This document shows positions 44,171 to 53,193 of a DNA stretch of 64,000 nucleotides, piece after piece. The DNA is from Negativicutes bacterium. Lineage in GTDB: Bacteria > Bacillota_C > Negativicutes > Sporomusales_B > JARLHX01. Numbering within the stretch: the first letter of the stretch is position 1; every line of letters begins with the position of its first letter. The position numbers were made by a program, and so were the translations under genes. The stretch is from positions 111,136-175,135 of the forward strand of contig JARLHY010000008.1 of assembly GCA_031292015.1 (NCBI GenBank). Reading direction: 5' to 3'. Under the pieces are notes generated by a model. That model was not told the DNA's origin and made no database searches. It worked only from the letters and a program-made list of their open reading frames with translations.

Positions 44171-45331
44171 TTAGGCGAAAGCTTTTTTCATGGCGGCGCA
44201 GGCCTCTTCGATGACCGATTCGTCCCGGGCGTAGCAGAGACGGACATAGCCTTCGCCGTGCTCGCCGAAGCAGGACCCAGGCACAACGGCCACGCCGGCT
44301 TTTTCGAGGACGAACTGGGCGAACTGGGCGGAGGACATGCCGGTCCCGGTAATGTTCGGGAAGGCGTAGAGAGCCCCCTGAGGCATGGTACAGGTTACGC
44401 CGGGTATTTCGGCGAGCCGGGTGACCATCAGGTCCCGCAGGCTCTGGTAGCGTTTGCGCCGGGCGTCCAGCATGGCAGGCTCGGTTTTCAGGGCACTGAT
44501 GCCGGCGTACTGGATGAAAGGCGGGACGCAGCTACAGATGGTCTGGAACATCAGACCCATGGCGGCGATGAGTTTTTCCGGCCCGATGGCATAGCCCAGG
44601 CGCCAGCCGGACATGGAATGGGCTTTGGAGAAGCCGTTCATGACAATGGTCCGCTCCTGGCAGTGGTCGGCGAAGCTTGCCGAGAAATGCCGGGTGTTAT
44701 CGTAGACCAGTTCGCCGTACATTTCATCACTCAACAGATAGATATCCTTTTCTTTTACGATAGCCGCAATCCGCCGGATCTGCTCCTCGGTCATCGCCGC
44801 TCCGGTGGGGTTGTTCGGCGAGTTGAGGATAAGCAGTCTGGTTTTGGGGGTGATCCGGGCCAGCAACTCGTCAGGATCAAGCCGGAAGCCGTCGGCTTCC
44901 CGCACCGGGACGCAGACTTCTTTCAGGCCCAGGTAGCTGGTTACGGCGTGATAGGTGGGAAAGTAGGGGTCGGTGTACATCACTTCGTCGCCCGGGTCGG
45001 TGACGCTGCGGACAACAAAATCGATGATGCTGTTGCTGGGCATGACGACAACCTGCTCCAGGGAGGGCTTGAAGCCCAGCGACTGTTCGGTATGGTCGCG
45101 GATGGCCTGGCGAAACGATTCGATACCCATGGAGTGGACGTATTTGGTGTGACCCTGGTCCAGGGCGTCCTTGGTGGCTTCTATGACGTGAGGATAGGCC
45201 TCCAGGTCGGAATCGCCGACTTCAAAGCGATATATCCGGCGACCGGCGGCTTCCATGACGGTCACGGTGTTCAGGATCTCCAGCATCGGCTGGCCGACCA
45301 GCCCGGCGGTAAGTTGGGACAGTTTTTTCAT
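44171..45331 (-). CDS. Class I/II pyridoxal-phosphate aminotransferase
   Basis: 386 residues, aspartate-aminotransferase fold. The PLP Lys is in NGFSKAHSMSGWRLGYAIG, with NSPNNPTGA and the SDEMYGELVY segment upstream, and the C-terminal RLCYARD carries the carboxylate-binding Arg. ATG 45331 (MKKLSQLTAGLV) is chosen because the frame upstream has no ribosome site. Amino-acid specificity cannot be read from sequence. Confidence 0.93.
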   Translation of the reverse strand: MKKLSQLTAGLVGQPMLEILNTVTVMEAAGRRIYRFEVGDSDLEAYPHVIEATKDALDQGHTKYVHSMGIESFRQAIRDHTEQSLGFKPSLEQVVVMPSNSIIDFVVRSVTDPGDEVMYTDPYFPTYHAVTSYLGLKEVCVPVREADGFRLDPDELLARITPKTRLLILNSPNNPTGAAMTEEQIRRIAAIVKEKDIYLLSDEMYGELVYDNTRHFSASFADHCQERTIVMNGFSKAHSMSGWRLGYAIGPEKLIAAMGLMFQTICSCVPPFIQYAGISALKTEPAMLDARRKRYQSLRDLMVTRLAEIPGVTCTMPQGALYAFPNITGTGMSSAQFAQFVLEKAGVAVVPGSCFGEHGEGYVRLCYARDESVIEEACAAMKKAFA

Positions 45332-45587
45332 TTGCTCATCATCTCCGATAGAAACATTTTTTTCCGTGTCCAGTGGACATGCTTTTGCATATATTAATAG
45401 ATTAAAGCATCTGCCGGGCTTGTGCAAGAACTTTTTTTGTCATAGGCAATAATGGCCCGCCGCGGGCCCGGCAAAAACTCCGCCAGGCGGCAGGGAGGAT
45501 AATGGGCCGGCAAGGTGGAAGAATAAAGAAAAATTGCGCTGGACAGGATGGAATGAGGATGATTATTTTTTCCGGGGGTGGATGGGT

Positions 45588-46040
45588 ATGACGCGGCCCA
45601 GCTGGGACGAATACTTTATGGATATCACTCTTGTGGTGGCAAGCCGGTCAACCTGCCTGCGCCGCAAGGTCGGGGCGGTGGTCGTAAAAGGCAAGCGCCT
45701 GCTCACCAGCGGCTACAACGGAGCGCCCCAGGGGCTGCCCCACTGCGGCGAAGTGGGCTGCCTGCGTGAGGCACGGGGTATCCCGTCCGGTGAGCGGCAC
45801 GAACTTTGCCGCGGCACCCACGCCGAGCAAAACGCCATCGTCCAGGCGGCCCTGTACGGGGTGGCCATCGACGGCGCTACCTTGTACTGCACGCACCAGC
45901 CCTGTTCCGGCTGCACCAAGATGATCATCAACGCCGGCATCAAACGAATCATCTACCAGGAGGCCTATCCGGACGAGCTGGCGATGGAGCTGATGGCGGG
46001 GGCGGGGATAGAATGCCTGTGCATGAAGGGCGACCGCTGA
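45588..46040 (+). CDS. Deoxycytidylate deaminase family protein
   Basis: 150 residues. Zinc-dependent deaminase of the dCMP/ComEB type: HAEQNAI (zinc His and catalytic Glu) and QPCSGCTKM (two zinc Cys). The extra insert between strands with [21 protein letters not shown] is characteristic of dCMP deaminases and may bind a second metal. It supplies dUMP for dTMP synthesis. ATG 45588 is preferred by ribosome-site spacing; ATG 45582 is also possible. Confidence 0.92.
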   Translation: MTRPSWDEYFMDITLVVASRSTCLRRKVGAVVVKGKRLLTSGYNGAPQGLPHCGEVGCLREARGIPSGERHELCRGTHAEQNAIVQAALYGVAIDGATLYCTHQPCSGCTKMIINAGIKRIIYQEAYPDELAMELMAGAGIECLCMKGDR

Positions 46041-46054
46041 TAAAGGGATTAAAC

Positions 46055-46091
46055 AAAAAGGTCAACGGATGAAATCCGCTGACCTTTTTTT
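46055..46091. terminator. Bidirectional rho-independent terminator
   Basis: AAAAAGGTCAACGGAT / ATCCGCTGACCTTTTTTT stem-loop between convergent genes, with T-runs on both strands. Its edge reaches the stop codon of the OFA transporter gene. Confidence 0.88.
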
Positions 46092-47337
46092 ATTCTTCGT
46101 CGTAACTGAAGGCCTCTTCGATGGGTTTTGGCTTTATGGTCATGGCCAGGACGAGGGCTGCGAATAGGAAAAGGGCAGAAAGCGCGTAAGCAATGGAGTA
46201 GGTGCCGGTCAGGTCGACAACGCTGCCTGCCAGTACCGGGCCGAGAAGAGCGGCGCTGCCCCAGGCGGTGAATAAAACGCCATAATTGCTGCCAAGGTTT
46301 TTCGTGCCAAAGAAATCAGCGGTGACGACAGGGAAAAGCGCCGGGCAGGTACCGTAACAGAATCCCAGTACCGCTGCCCCTACCGCCAGCAGCAGCGGTG
46401 TGGTATATGTCGCAAAGGACAGCAGATCGATGGTCAGAAGAAGAAAGACCCCTTTCATGATGGCCATGGTGCCGTACCTGTCGGCAAAGAATCCGGCCGC
46501 CAAGCGGCCACCGGTATTGAAGAGCGCGATCAGCAGCACCAGATAGAAGCCATTCTCCCAATGGGTCTGGGTCTTGGCGATGGTGGCAATGTGGCCGATG
46601 ATCATCAGTCCCGCCGAAGACACGAAAAGATACATCGCCCACAATTTGCAAAACAGCGGTGTTTCGATCATTTCGCGCCAGGAAACATCTGTCGGGGCGG
46701 AGTCTGCGGCAGACAGAGAGCCGGAATTACTGCCGGCAGGGGCGGCGGGCCGGTAGCCATGGGGCGGGTTATCGAAAAACTGGGACATCAGGATCAGCAG
46801 GGCGGACACCCCGAAGCCAAGGGATAAGAAGGTCTGGGAAATCCCGTAATGGCTGAGCAGCCAGTTGGCGACAGAGGAGACATAAATCGGCGCCAGGCCG
46901 CTGCCGCTGACTACGATTCCGGCGACAAAGCCTCTTTTCTCGGCCGGGAACCAGCGGATGACGGTGGGCAGTGTTGTCGAATAGCATACGCCGGCGCCAA
47001 TGCCGGCTATGGAATAAATAACGGTTGTCAGCAGGGGATGGTGGGAAAAACTGCAGGAAATCAGACCCGCCCCCATAAAAGCCGCGCCGACGTAGATGCT
47101 TCGCCTTGCCCCCAGCCGGTTCTGCAGCCGTCCGCTGAAGAGCATCGCCACAGTGAGGGTGACTGCGTAGGCGGCGTAGGGCAGAGAGGCCTGCAGGCTG
47201 GTCCAGTGCCAGTCGGTAACCAGGGCTTTTTGAATGACGCTCCAGGAATAGTTGAGACCCATCGATATGTTGATTCCGGTCGCCGCCGCAAGTACAATCC
47301 AGGGACGAACCTTGTCACGATTGCTGTGTTGAACCAT
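46090..47337 (-). CDS. OFA-family MFS transporter (oxalate/formate antiporter-like)
   Basis: 415 residues, 12 membrane segments. The start PWIVLAAATGINISMGLNYSWSVI is typical of the OFA branch, as are YGTCPALFPVVTADFFGTKNLGSNYGVLFTAWG-type helices 9-10 (GTKNLGSNYGVLFTAWG). Members exchange organic acids, but the exact substrate is unknown. It lies 25 bp after marR on the same strand and is very likely repressed by it. Confidence 0.9.
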   Translation of the reverse strand: MVQHSNRDKVRPWIVLAAATGINISMGLNYSWSVIQKALVTDWHWTSLQASLPYAAYAVTLTVAMLFSGRLQNRLGARRSIYVGAAFMGAGLISCSFSHHPLLTTVIYSIAGIGAGVCYSTTLPTVIRWFPAEKRGFVAGIVVSGSGLAPIYVSSVANWLLSHYGISQTFLSLGFGVSALLILMSQFFDNPPHGYRPAAPAGSNSGSLSAADSAPTDVSWREMIETPLFCKLWAMYLFVSSAGLMIIGHIATIAKTQTHWENGFYLVLLIALFNTGGRLAAGFFADRYGTMAIMKGVFLLLTIDLLSFATYTTPLLLAVGAAVLGFCYGTCPALFPVVTADFFGTKNLGSNYGVLFTAWGSAALLGPVLAGSVVDLTGTYSIAYALSALFLFAALVLAMTIKPKPIEEAFSYDEE

Positions 47338-47362
47338 TCATTACTCCTTATCATTGCTCCGT

Positions 47363-47809
47363 TTAGTGTTGGTTAGTTGGTGAGACGGATTTGCCCAGGT
47401 TGTGAAGAAGCTGGGCAAGTACACGGTCCAGGGCGGCGATGTCTTCGCCGGAAATACCGGCAAGAGCCTCCTGATTAACGCTGCCGGCCATGTTCGTCCA
47501 TACGGCAGTCTGTTCTCTGGCTTTATCGGTCAATACGACTTTTTTTTCCCTTCGGTCATTTTTATCGGCAAAGCGAGTGATCCAGCCTGCGCTCTCCATC
47601 GCCAGCAGCGTCTTGGAAATCGTGGGGGCTTCGATGGACAGTTGCTCGCAGATTGCGGCCTGGGTCAAAGAGCCTTGGCGCAAAAGGCAGGAAACCACCG
47701 ACCACTGGCTGCCGGTGAGCCCTGTCGCCAAAATCTGTTCGTTCAGCCGTTTGGCGAACAGGCGGCCCAGGATGGTAATGCGTTGTCCGAAAGAACGGGT
47801 ATGATTCAT
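47363..47809 (-). CDS. MarR-family transcriptional regulator
   Basis: 148 residues, winged helix-turn-helix: LTGSQWSVVSCLLRQGSLTQ, then the recognition helix EAPTISKTLLAMESAGWITR and the wing FADKNDRREKKVVLTDKA. MarR proteins are usually repressors released by small aromatic or acidic ligands. ATG 47809 has a GGGGTG site. It is first in a two-gene operon with the OFA transporter, behind a promoter with two inverted repeats, which suggests autoregulation. Confidence 0.92.
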   Translation of the reverse strand: MNHTRSFGQRITILGRLFAKRLNEQILATGLTGSQWSVVSCLLRQGSLTQAAICEQLSIEAPTISKTLLAMESAGWITRFADKNDRREKKVVLTDKAREQTAVWTNMAGSVNQEALAGISGEDIAALDRVLAQLLHNLGKSVSPTNQH

Positions 47810-47823
47810 AAACACCCCTTTAT

Positions 47824-47875
47824 TTAGTTTCATAACTAAGTATTTATTGTAAGTTACAACAACTTAAAAAGTCAA
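47824..47875 (-). promoter_or_regulatory. marR-ofa promoter with two inverted-repeat operators
   Basis: Reading the minus strand: TTGACT (47870-47875), 18 bp spacer, TACAAT (47846-47851). Inverted repeat TTAGTTTCATAACTAA (47824-47839) lies just downstream of the -10, and AAGTTACAACAACTT (47851-47865) lies between the boxes. Both are suitable MarR sites. Confidence 0.7.
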
Positions 47876-48010
47876 CAGGTTTTGCTTCGACTTTACAATT
47901 CGGCCTTGCCAGGAAAGGCGCCGGAGTTTAATATATAATTATTCTATATAATATATCGTTTCGATCTATGGATCGACTAAACTTCAGGTAGCAAGGCAGG
48001 AGGATGGGCG

Positions 48011-49090
48011 ATGAAAAAGGTTTGGAAAGATGAAATGACGCCAAAAGAAAGAACGGCAGCACTTGCCCGCGGGGAGGCGATCGACCGTATCCCATGCATG
48101 CCGATGGTCACCGATCAGGCCTATTTTCTGATGGGTGGGCCGATGTCGCAGTATTATCATTCAGCCGAACTGATGGCTCAGGCTCAGATATACGCCTACG
48201 AGACGTACGAGCTGGATTCGGTCGGCGCCGGGCCCGGGCTGTTCGGAATCGCCGAGGCCATCGGCACCCAGCTGGCTTTTACCCCCAGCAGCGTACCCTA
48301 TGTCTCTGTTCCGGCGCTGGCGGATTATGAACAGCTTGAGCGGCTGCCCCTGATCGACCCCGGCCGCAGCGGCCGCCTGCCGCTGATTCTGAAGGCGCTC
48401 AGGCTGGTACAGGACGCGGTCAAAGAACGGGTCAGCGTGGGCTGCTCGGTCGGCGGCCCCCTTACCACCGCCGCGGCGGTACGGGGTACCGACAACTTTT
48501 TGAAAGATCTGCGCCGCTGTCCGGAAAAGGTTCACAAGCTCCTGCAGTTCGTTACCGACAACGCCATTATATTCATGGACGCGCTGAGCGACATGGGCAT
48601 CAAGCCGAGCATCTCCGAACCGACGGCTTCAGGGACTCTTATCAGCGAGCGCCACTTCCGGGAGTTCGCCAAACCGTATCTTAAACAGTACGCGGAGTAC
48701 ATCATCCGGCGGTTCGGCAGCGGTCCTTTCGTCCATATTTGCGGCGATACGACGAAGATATGGGGCGATATGGCCGACTGCAGCGCCACGGTGCTGAGTC
48801 TGGACAACCAGGTCGATCTGGCGGAGGCCAAGCGGCAGGTGGGCCACAGAGCCTGTCTGGCAGGCAACATCAAGCCGTATGTGTTATGGCAGGGAACGCC
48901 GGAGCAGGTTGCCCTGGAGGCCAAGGAGTGTTTGCGCAAAACCTGGGACAGTCCGAAGGGATTCGTCCTGGCCAGCGGCTGCGGTCTGTCGCTGGGCACC
49001 CCCACCGAGAATGTCATCGCGATGATGGACGCCGCGCGGACGTACGGCAAGTGGCCCATCGACCCCGAACGGCTGAGTTCAGGCCGTTGA
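48011..49090 (+). CDS. UroD/MtaA-family corrinoid-dependent methyltransferase (1)
   Basis: 359 residues, uroporphyrinogen-decarboxylase-fold methyltransferase, as in MtaA/CmuA/MtvB-type enzymes that move methyl groups between a substrate or thiol and a corrinoid protein. The zinc set H-x-C plus a distal Cys is complete: FVHICGDTTK and ASGCGLSLGTP. It resembles the third copy at 54929-56005 (shared KIWxDMAD and LSLDNxVDxAxAK patterns) more than the second, and is likely a substrate-side methyltransferase (inference). The last codons and TGA stop (from about 49080) are supplied by a family B repeat, so the native C-terminus is altered. Good GGAGG site. Confidence 0.88.
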   Translation: MKKVWKDEMTPKERTAALARGEAIDRIPCMPMVTDQAYFLMGGPMSQYYHSAELMAQAQIYAYETYELDSVGAGPGLFGIAEAIGTQLAFTPSSVPYVSVPALADYEQLERLPLIDPGRSGRLPLILKALRLVQDAVKERVSVGCSVGGPLTTAAAVRGTDNFLKDLRRCPEKVHKLLQFVTDNAIIFMDALSDMGIKPSISEPTASGTLISERHFREFAKPYLKQYAEYIIRRFGSGPFVHICGDTTKIWGDMADCSATVLSLDNQVDLAEAKRQVGHRACLAGNIKPYVLWQGTPEQVALEAKECLRKTWDSPKGFVLASGCGLSLGTPTENVIAMMDAARTYGKWPIDPERLSSGR

Positions 49091-49278
49091 TAAACCCCCA
49101 TCTGCTTTGTACCCGTAAAGGGTAGGCCGTAGCTCTAAACGCTAAAGCGTAAGAGCTACGCACTTGGCCCCACAAACCCATTGCTAGCGTACTTCCCAGT
49201 ACGCGTCGCTGCTGGGTTCGTGGGGCCAAGTGCATCTGGGGGGTTCTGAACGGCCTGAAAAATAGGTTTCTCAACAAG
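49080..49278 (+). repeat. Dispersed palindromic element, family B, copy 3
   Basis: 199 bp, CAGGCCGTTGATAAAC to GAACGGCCTG plus tail GGTTTCTCAACAAG. Very similar to copies 1 and 2 throughout, with compensating changes in the GTAGCTCT / AAGAGCTAC hairpin arms. It starts inside the methyltransferase reading frame and lies between convergent genes. Confidence 0.88.
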
Positions 49279-49315
49279 GTCATTGTTGATCCTTCTTTGT
49301 TTGTGCCTGCCGCCG

Positions 49316-50425
49316 TCAGTCCAGCATTTCCAGGAAGGCCTGGACCCGTGTCCGGATCTGTTCCCGGTCGCCCTGGGAATAGTCTGTTTCGATATGCAGG
49401 AAGGGGATGCCGAAATGGTCTTTGATATAGTCCTGCAGGATGCGACTCTCCACGTTGTAGGTGTGGCAGCCCTGCCAGATGATGTCGACCACGCCGCTCA
49501 CCCTGTAGTCGCGGATGATCGGGCCGAAGGACTCCAGCCGCGCCGGGTTGGGGCTCATGCAGGAGCAGGGTATTTTCAGGTACTTTTCGGCGATGGCCTC
49601 AAGCGGCGGCTTGTTTTCGTCCGCCAGGTGGACGTAGGGCTTCATCCCGGAGCAGTTTTCCTGATAAACCACCACCGCCCCGCATTCTTCGATGATTTTT
49701 ATCACCTTGTCGGCCCCGATGCCTGTGGGCACACCGGTGATGGCAATCCGTTTCGTTCCCTTGGGGAAAGCCGGGGTGCCGTTGGCCAGCCGCTGTTTGG
49801 CGTGATCGATCATGTTCCTGATCATTTCCGAGAATTCCGACCGTTCCAGGGCGAAGTTCCGCTGCCAGGAGAGTTCCAGCATGGTGCTGCCGGAGATCGG
49901 CACAGGATCGTTTTTCATCAGCTCAGACAGACTCTGCATCAGTCTGCTTTCCTCATTGAGGAGCTTTATCGCCTGGCGCAGCTTTTCGTCGGTGATGGCG
50001 ACCTTGAACTCGTCTTCAAGAACTTCTTTCAGCCGGATGACTTCGGCCAGCCAGGAGTCCTTGGCGGCCTGGTCGATGTAGTTGGACGGCAGGCGCATGA
50101 CATGAAGCCGCTTGAATTTGGCCATCAGCTCAAACATCTTCTTTTTCCCGTCGCAGGTGGTTTCGCCGATGATCAAATCCGAATAGAGGAAGTAGGGGCA
50201 CTTGTCGGTTACGGCCAGGCCGTAGGAGGATTTGATCAGGGGACAGAAATTGCGGGGCAGGGTTTTTTCGCCCTCGGCGATGGGTTCTTCTTTGGTGGAG
50301 CAAAGGCCGAAACAGAGCGCGCCGGCAGCCAGAACAAGTTCTTTCGGTCCGTAGGCGCAGTACATTCCCACGATCCTGGCACCGGCTTCTTTGGCCTGCC
50401 TTAGTTCAGTGCTGATATCAGACAT
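49316..50425 (-). CDS. 2-hydroxyacyl-CoA dehydratase / double-cubane cluster protein family
   Basis: 369 residues. Same fold family as HgdB/BcrC and the double-cubane cluster proteins (DCCP). Cysteines fit such clusters: C23 in MYCAYGPKEL, C38 and C42, C61 in RNFCPLI, C76 in DKCPYF, C91 in GETTCDGKKKMFEL, and later YQENCSG, IPCSCMSPN and WQGCHTYN. Single-subunit DCCPs do low-potential reductions of small molecules and need an ATPase activator, usually encoded alongside; none adjoins here. ATG 50425 has a GGAGAGG site. It is last in the metN-metI-metQ operon, 40 bp after metQ. CoA-ester dehydratase activity would need a second subunit, which is absent. Confidence 0.85.
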   Translation of the reverse strand: MSDISTELRQAKEAGARIVGMYCAYGPKELVLAAGALCFGLCSTKEEPIAEGEKTLPRNFCPLIKSSYGLAVTDKCPYFLYSDLIIGETTCDGKKKMFELMAKFKRLHVMRLPSNYIDQAAKDSWLAEVIRLKEVLEDEFKVAITDEKLRQAIKLLNEESRLMQSLSELMKNDPVPISGSTMLELSWQRNFALERSEFSEMIRNMIDHAKQRLANGTPAFPKGTKRIAITGVPTGIGADKVIKIIEECGAVVVYQENCSGMKPYVHLADENKPPLEAIAEKYLKIPCSCMSPNPARLESFGPIIRDYRVSGVVDIIWQGCHTYNVESRILQDYIKDHFGIPFLHIETDYSQGDREQIRTRVQAFLEMLD

Positions 50426-50465
50426 AGGACACCTCTCCCTGTTTTTGCTACTGATGAAACTTTTA

Positions 50466-51281
50466 CTAGAATAACGGGACAATTGCGCCCTTGTATTTTT
50501 CCGCCAGGAAGGCTCTGACCCGGTCCGACTTCAGGGCCTTTTCCAGTCTCTCGGCCGCTTTTTCGCTGTTTTGGTCTTTCTTTACGGCGATGATAAGGGC
50601 GAATTTGTCGCTCTCGGCTTTGTCCTCCAGAGCGATGGCCGACTTGAGATCGAGATTTCCCTGCACGGCAACGATGGAATTGATGGTGGAAATGTCCACA
50701 TCATCAAGCGAGCTGACAAGCTTCATCACATCGATCTCGATAATCTCCAGATTCTTTCTGTTTTCAACGATATCCAGCTTGGTCGGCAGCGCCGCGCCGT
50801 CTTTCATCTTTATCAGGCCGTTGGTCTGCAATACTTTCAAGGCTCTGGCCCGGTTGCTGGGGTCGTTGGGAATGGAGACGGTGGCTCCGTCCCGCAGTTC
50901 GTTCAGATTCTTTATTTTTTTCGAGAATACTCCCATGAAATATTTCAGAATGCCGTCATGGTACTTGACCAGCGTGGTTCCTTTATTTTGATTGAACTGA
51001 ATGAGATACGGCTCGTGCTGATAGAAATTTACGTCGACACTGCCTTCCTGCAGGGCGATGTTCGGGGTCACCAGATCGTCGAAGATTTTCAGTTCCAGGG
51101 TATAACCGTCTTTGTCGAATTCTTCCTTGGCGACGCTCAAAATGTCTTTGAGGGTCGGCGAGGCCGCCACGACAATATTCTTCTTTTCCGGCGAGGTTGC
51201 CGTATTCTTGACGGCGCCGCCGCAGCCGGCCAAGGCGAAGGCGAGAAACAGCGCCAATACCAGGGATATCGTTTTTTGCAT
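50466..51281 (-). CDS. metQ: MetQ/NlpA-family substrate-binding lipoprotein
   Basis: 271 residues. Lipoprotein signal peptide with lipobox LAGCGG, so anchored outside the inner membrane. The NlpA-type binding domain shows VNFYQHEPYL and a SIPNDPSNRARALKVLQ segment, typical of MetQ. It passes methionine or a related amino acid to MetI/MetN. Context beside methyltransferases leaves open a methylated analogue as ligand. Confidence 0.88.
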   Translation of the reverse strand: MQKTISLVLALFLAFALAGCGGAVKNTATSPEKKNIVVAASPTLKDILSVAKEEFDKDGYTLELKIFDDLVTPNIALQEGSVDVNFYQHEPYLIQFNQNKGTTLVKYHDGILKYFMGVFSKKIKNLNELRDGATVSIPNDPSNRARALKVLQTNGLIKMKDGAALPTKLDIVENRKNLEIIEIDVMKLVSSLDDVDISTINSIVAVQGNLDLKSAIALEDKAESDKFALIIAVKKDQNSEKAAERLEKALKSDRVRAFLAEKYKGAIVPLF

Positions 51282-51300
51282 GCTTGATCACTCCAACCGT

Positions 51301-51957
51301 TTATTTTAGTGCTTTATAGAAAAAGTTGCCCAGCGACTGGATAACTTGGACCAGAATGATAAGAAAAAAGACGGTTCCGTACATGACGGTGTTATCAAAA
51401 TTCGCGTAGCCATAGGTTATCGCCACCGCCCCCAGGCCGCCGGCGCCCACTGCCCCGGCCATGGCGGTGCAGCCAAGAATGGCGATGACTGCCAGGGTGA
51501 CGCCGGAAATGATCGAAGGTACCGCTTCGGGGATCATGATCCGGAAGATGATCTGGAAATCGCTGGCCCCGAAAGATTTGGCGGCCTGAATAAGTTCCTT
51601 GTCGACTTCTTTCAGGCTGCCTTCGATGAGCCTGGCGATGAAGGGCGCGCCGGCGATGGTCAGCGGAACGATGGCCGCCTTTTCCCCGATGGAAGTACCC
51701 ACAAGCGCCCGGGTCAACGGGATAATGGCCACAATGAGAATAATGAACGGGAAGGACCGGACAATATTGATCGCTGTGTCAAGGACCTGATAGGTATACT
51801 TGCTGGGCCTGAGTCCGTCTTTATAGGTCAGTATCAAAGCGATCGCCAACAGTAAACCGACAACCGCCGAAAGCACGGTGGCCGAAAAAACCATGAACAG
51901 TGTTTTCGATAACTCCGGGATGACTATTTTATGTATCAGAACGGAAATCTCGTTCAT
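51301..51957 (-). CDS. metI: MetI-type ABC transporter permease
   Basis: 218 residues, five membrane helices, with the coupling-loop motif of binding-protein-dependent permeases (EVDKELIQAAKSFGASDFQI). N-terminal KTLFMVFSATVLSAVVGLLLA is typical of MetI. ATG 51957 is chosen since it overlaps the end of metN by 29 bp, as usual for these operons; the frame upstream lacks a start context. Confidence 0.92.
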   Translation of the reverse strand: MNEISVLIHKIVIPELSKTLFMVFSATVLSAVVGLLLAIALILTYKDGLRPSKYTYQVLDTAINIVRSFPFIILIVAIIPLTRALVGTSIGEKAAIVPLTIAGAPFIARLIEGSLKEVDKELIQAAKSFGASDFQIIFRIMIPEAVPSIISGVTLAVIAILGCTAMAGAVGAGGLGAVAITYGYANFDNTVMYGTVFFLIILVQVIQSLGNFFYKALK

Positions 51958-52921
51958 TCCCCAAAACCTCCCACGCAATCCCCCGGCCGGTCAGATAGTC
52001 CGCCACCAGGGAAACATTTTCCTCATCCACGTTGATGATGATCGAGCCCAGCACGGTATCGCGATATTTTTCCAGGTTGGACCAGGCGATGGAAAATCCG
52101 ACATTCAGCTGCCTGGCCATGTCGGACAGCGCTCTGTTGTTGCCGGAATCTTCCGCATAGGTAATTTTGATGTTGGTTCCTCCGGCGGGAATCAGTTCAT
52201 CCTCCTCTTCCCCCAGCAGGTTTCTGAGGGACTGAGGCTGGCTGAGAAAGACGCTGCTTACCGGTCCGTTCGCCGTGATTTCGCCATTTTCGAGAATGGA
52301 TACTTTGTGGCATATCCGCCTTACTACCGACATTTGATGGGTAACCACCACCACGGCGATGCCAAAGGTTTTATTGATCTTGTCCAAAAGCAGCAGAATC
52401 GACTTGGTGGTTTTGGGATCCAGGGCCGATGTCGCTTCATCGCAGAGGAGAATTTTCGGATTCAGCGACAGGGCCCGGGCGATGGCCACTCTTTGCTTTT
52501 GCCCGCCGCTCAGCACCCTGGGCTTGTCAAACATCTTTTCCTCAAGACCGACCAACCCCAGCAGCTCCCGGACCCGCCTGTCGATGTCGCCGCGGTTGTA
52601 GCCCCAGCACAGCATCGGCAGCGCGACATTCTGATAAACGGTCTTTCGTTCCATCAAAGAGAAACTTTGAAAGATCATCCCGATATTTTTCCGAAACTGC
52701 CTGATCTCTTTTTCGCTGTGCTGTCCGACTTCGAATCCGTCGATCGTGAGACTGCCTGAATCAAATTTCTCCAGCCCGTTGATGCATCGCAGCAGGGTGG
52801 ATTTCCCGGCGCCGCTTCGGCCGACAAGGCCGTAGATTTCACCGTCGTTTATGGTCAGGTTGATATTTTTGAGAACTTCCGTGTTGCCGTAAGTTTTCTG
52901 CAGGTTGGTTATCTGGATCAT
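51929..52921 (-). CDS. metN: MetN-type ABC transporter ATPase
   Basis: 330 residues. ABC ATPase with Walker A GRSGAGKST, signature LSGGQKQR, Walker B ILLCDEATSALD and the switch His in VVTHQMSV. The C-terminal ~75 residues form the NIL domain that in MetN binds methionine and shuts transport down. First gene of the metN-I-Q operon, divergent from the corrinoid protein gene. No SAM or T-box riboswitch was found upstream. Confidence 0.93.
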   Translation of the reverse strand: MIQITNLQKTYGNTEVLKNINLTINDGEIYGLVGRSGAGKSTLLRCINGLEKFDSGSLTIDGFEVGQHSEKEIRQFRKNIGMIFQSFSLMERKTVYQNVALPMLCWGYNRGDIDRRVRELLGLVGLEEKMFDKPRVLSGGQKQRVAIARALSLNPKILLCDEATSALDPKTTKSILLLLDKINKTFGIAVVVVTHQMSVVRRICHKVSILENGEITANGPVSSVFLSQPQSLRNLLGEEEDELIPAGGTNIKITYAEDSGNNRALSDMARQLNVGFSIAWSNLEKYRDTVLGSIIINVDEENVSLVADYLTGRGIAWEVLGNERDFRSDT

Positions 52922-53193
52922 ATATTTTCCCCTTTGTATGCGGCCGCAGCGGCAGCCAATAAAACAGCAGCAAATAATTTTATCGATAGGTATTTAATAT
53001 TTATTCTATATATTACCAAGGGAAAAAGCAATAAATTCCGGCGAAATGGGTCAACGGGGCAGGAGTACGCGGATCGACATAGAATCATTTTTTATCTTTA
53101 GAGTATAAAATCTATATCTTCGGAAAAACAAAACCAATAGGTCATGGGCCGGCGAAGCGGCAGTAACAGGGAGAAACAAGGGGGAGTTCGGTT
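52922..53193. promoter_or_regulatory. Divergent intergenic region between metN and the corrinoid operon
   Basis: 272 bp, A+T-rich in the middle. ATTCTATATA(T)T at 53003-53014, inside a TTTAATATTT context, resembles ATTCTATATAAT at 47941-47952 upstream of the first methyltransferase gene. A shared promoter or regulator site is possible but composition could produce it. No riboswitch fold is evident. Confidence 0.35.

Noticed and set aside
44258..45397. Long open frame antisense to the aminotransferase gene
   Set aside because: The minus strand shows full PLP-enzyme motifs; the plus-strand translation resembles nothing and lacks a start context.
49283..50404. Long open frame antisense to the double-cubane-family gene
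   Set aside because: Composition artefact; the minus-strand gene has conserved cysteines and a good ribosome site.
52922..53193. Possible SAM (S-box) or cobalamin riboswitch upstream of metN or the corrinoid operon
   Set aside because: Looked for conserved core sequences and a terminator; none seen.
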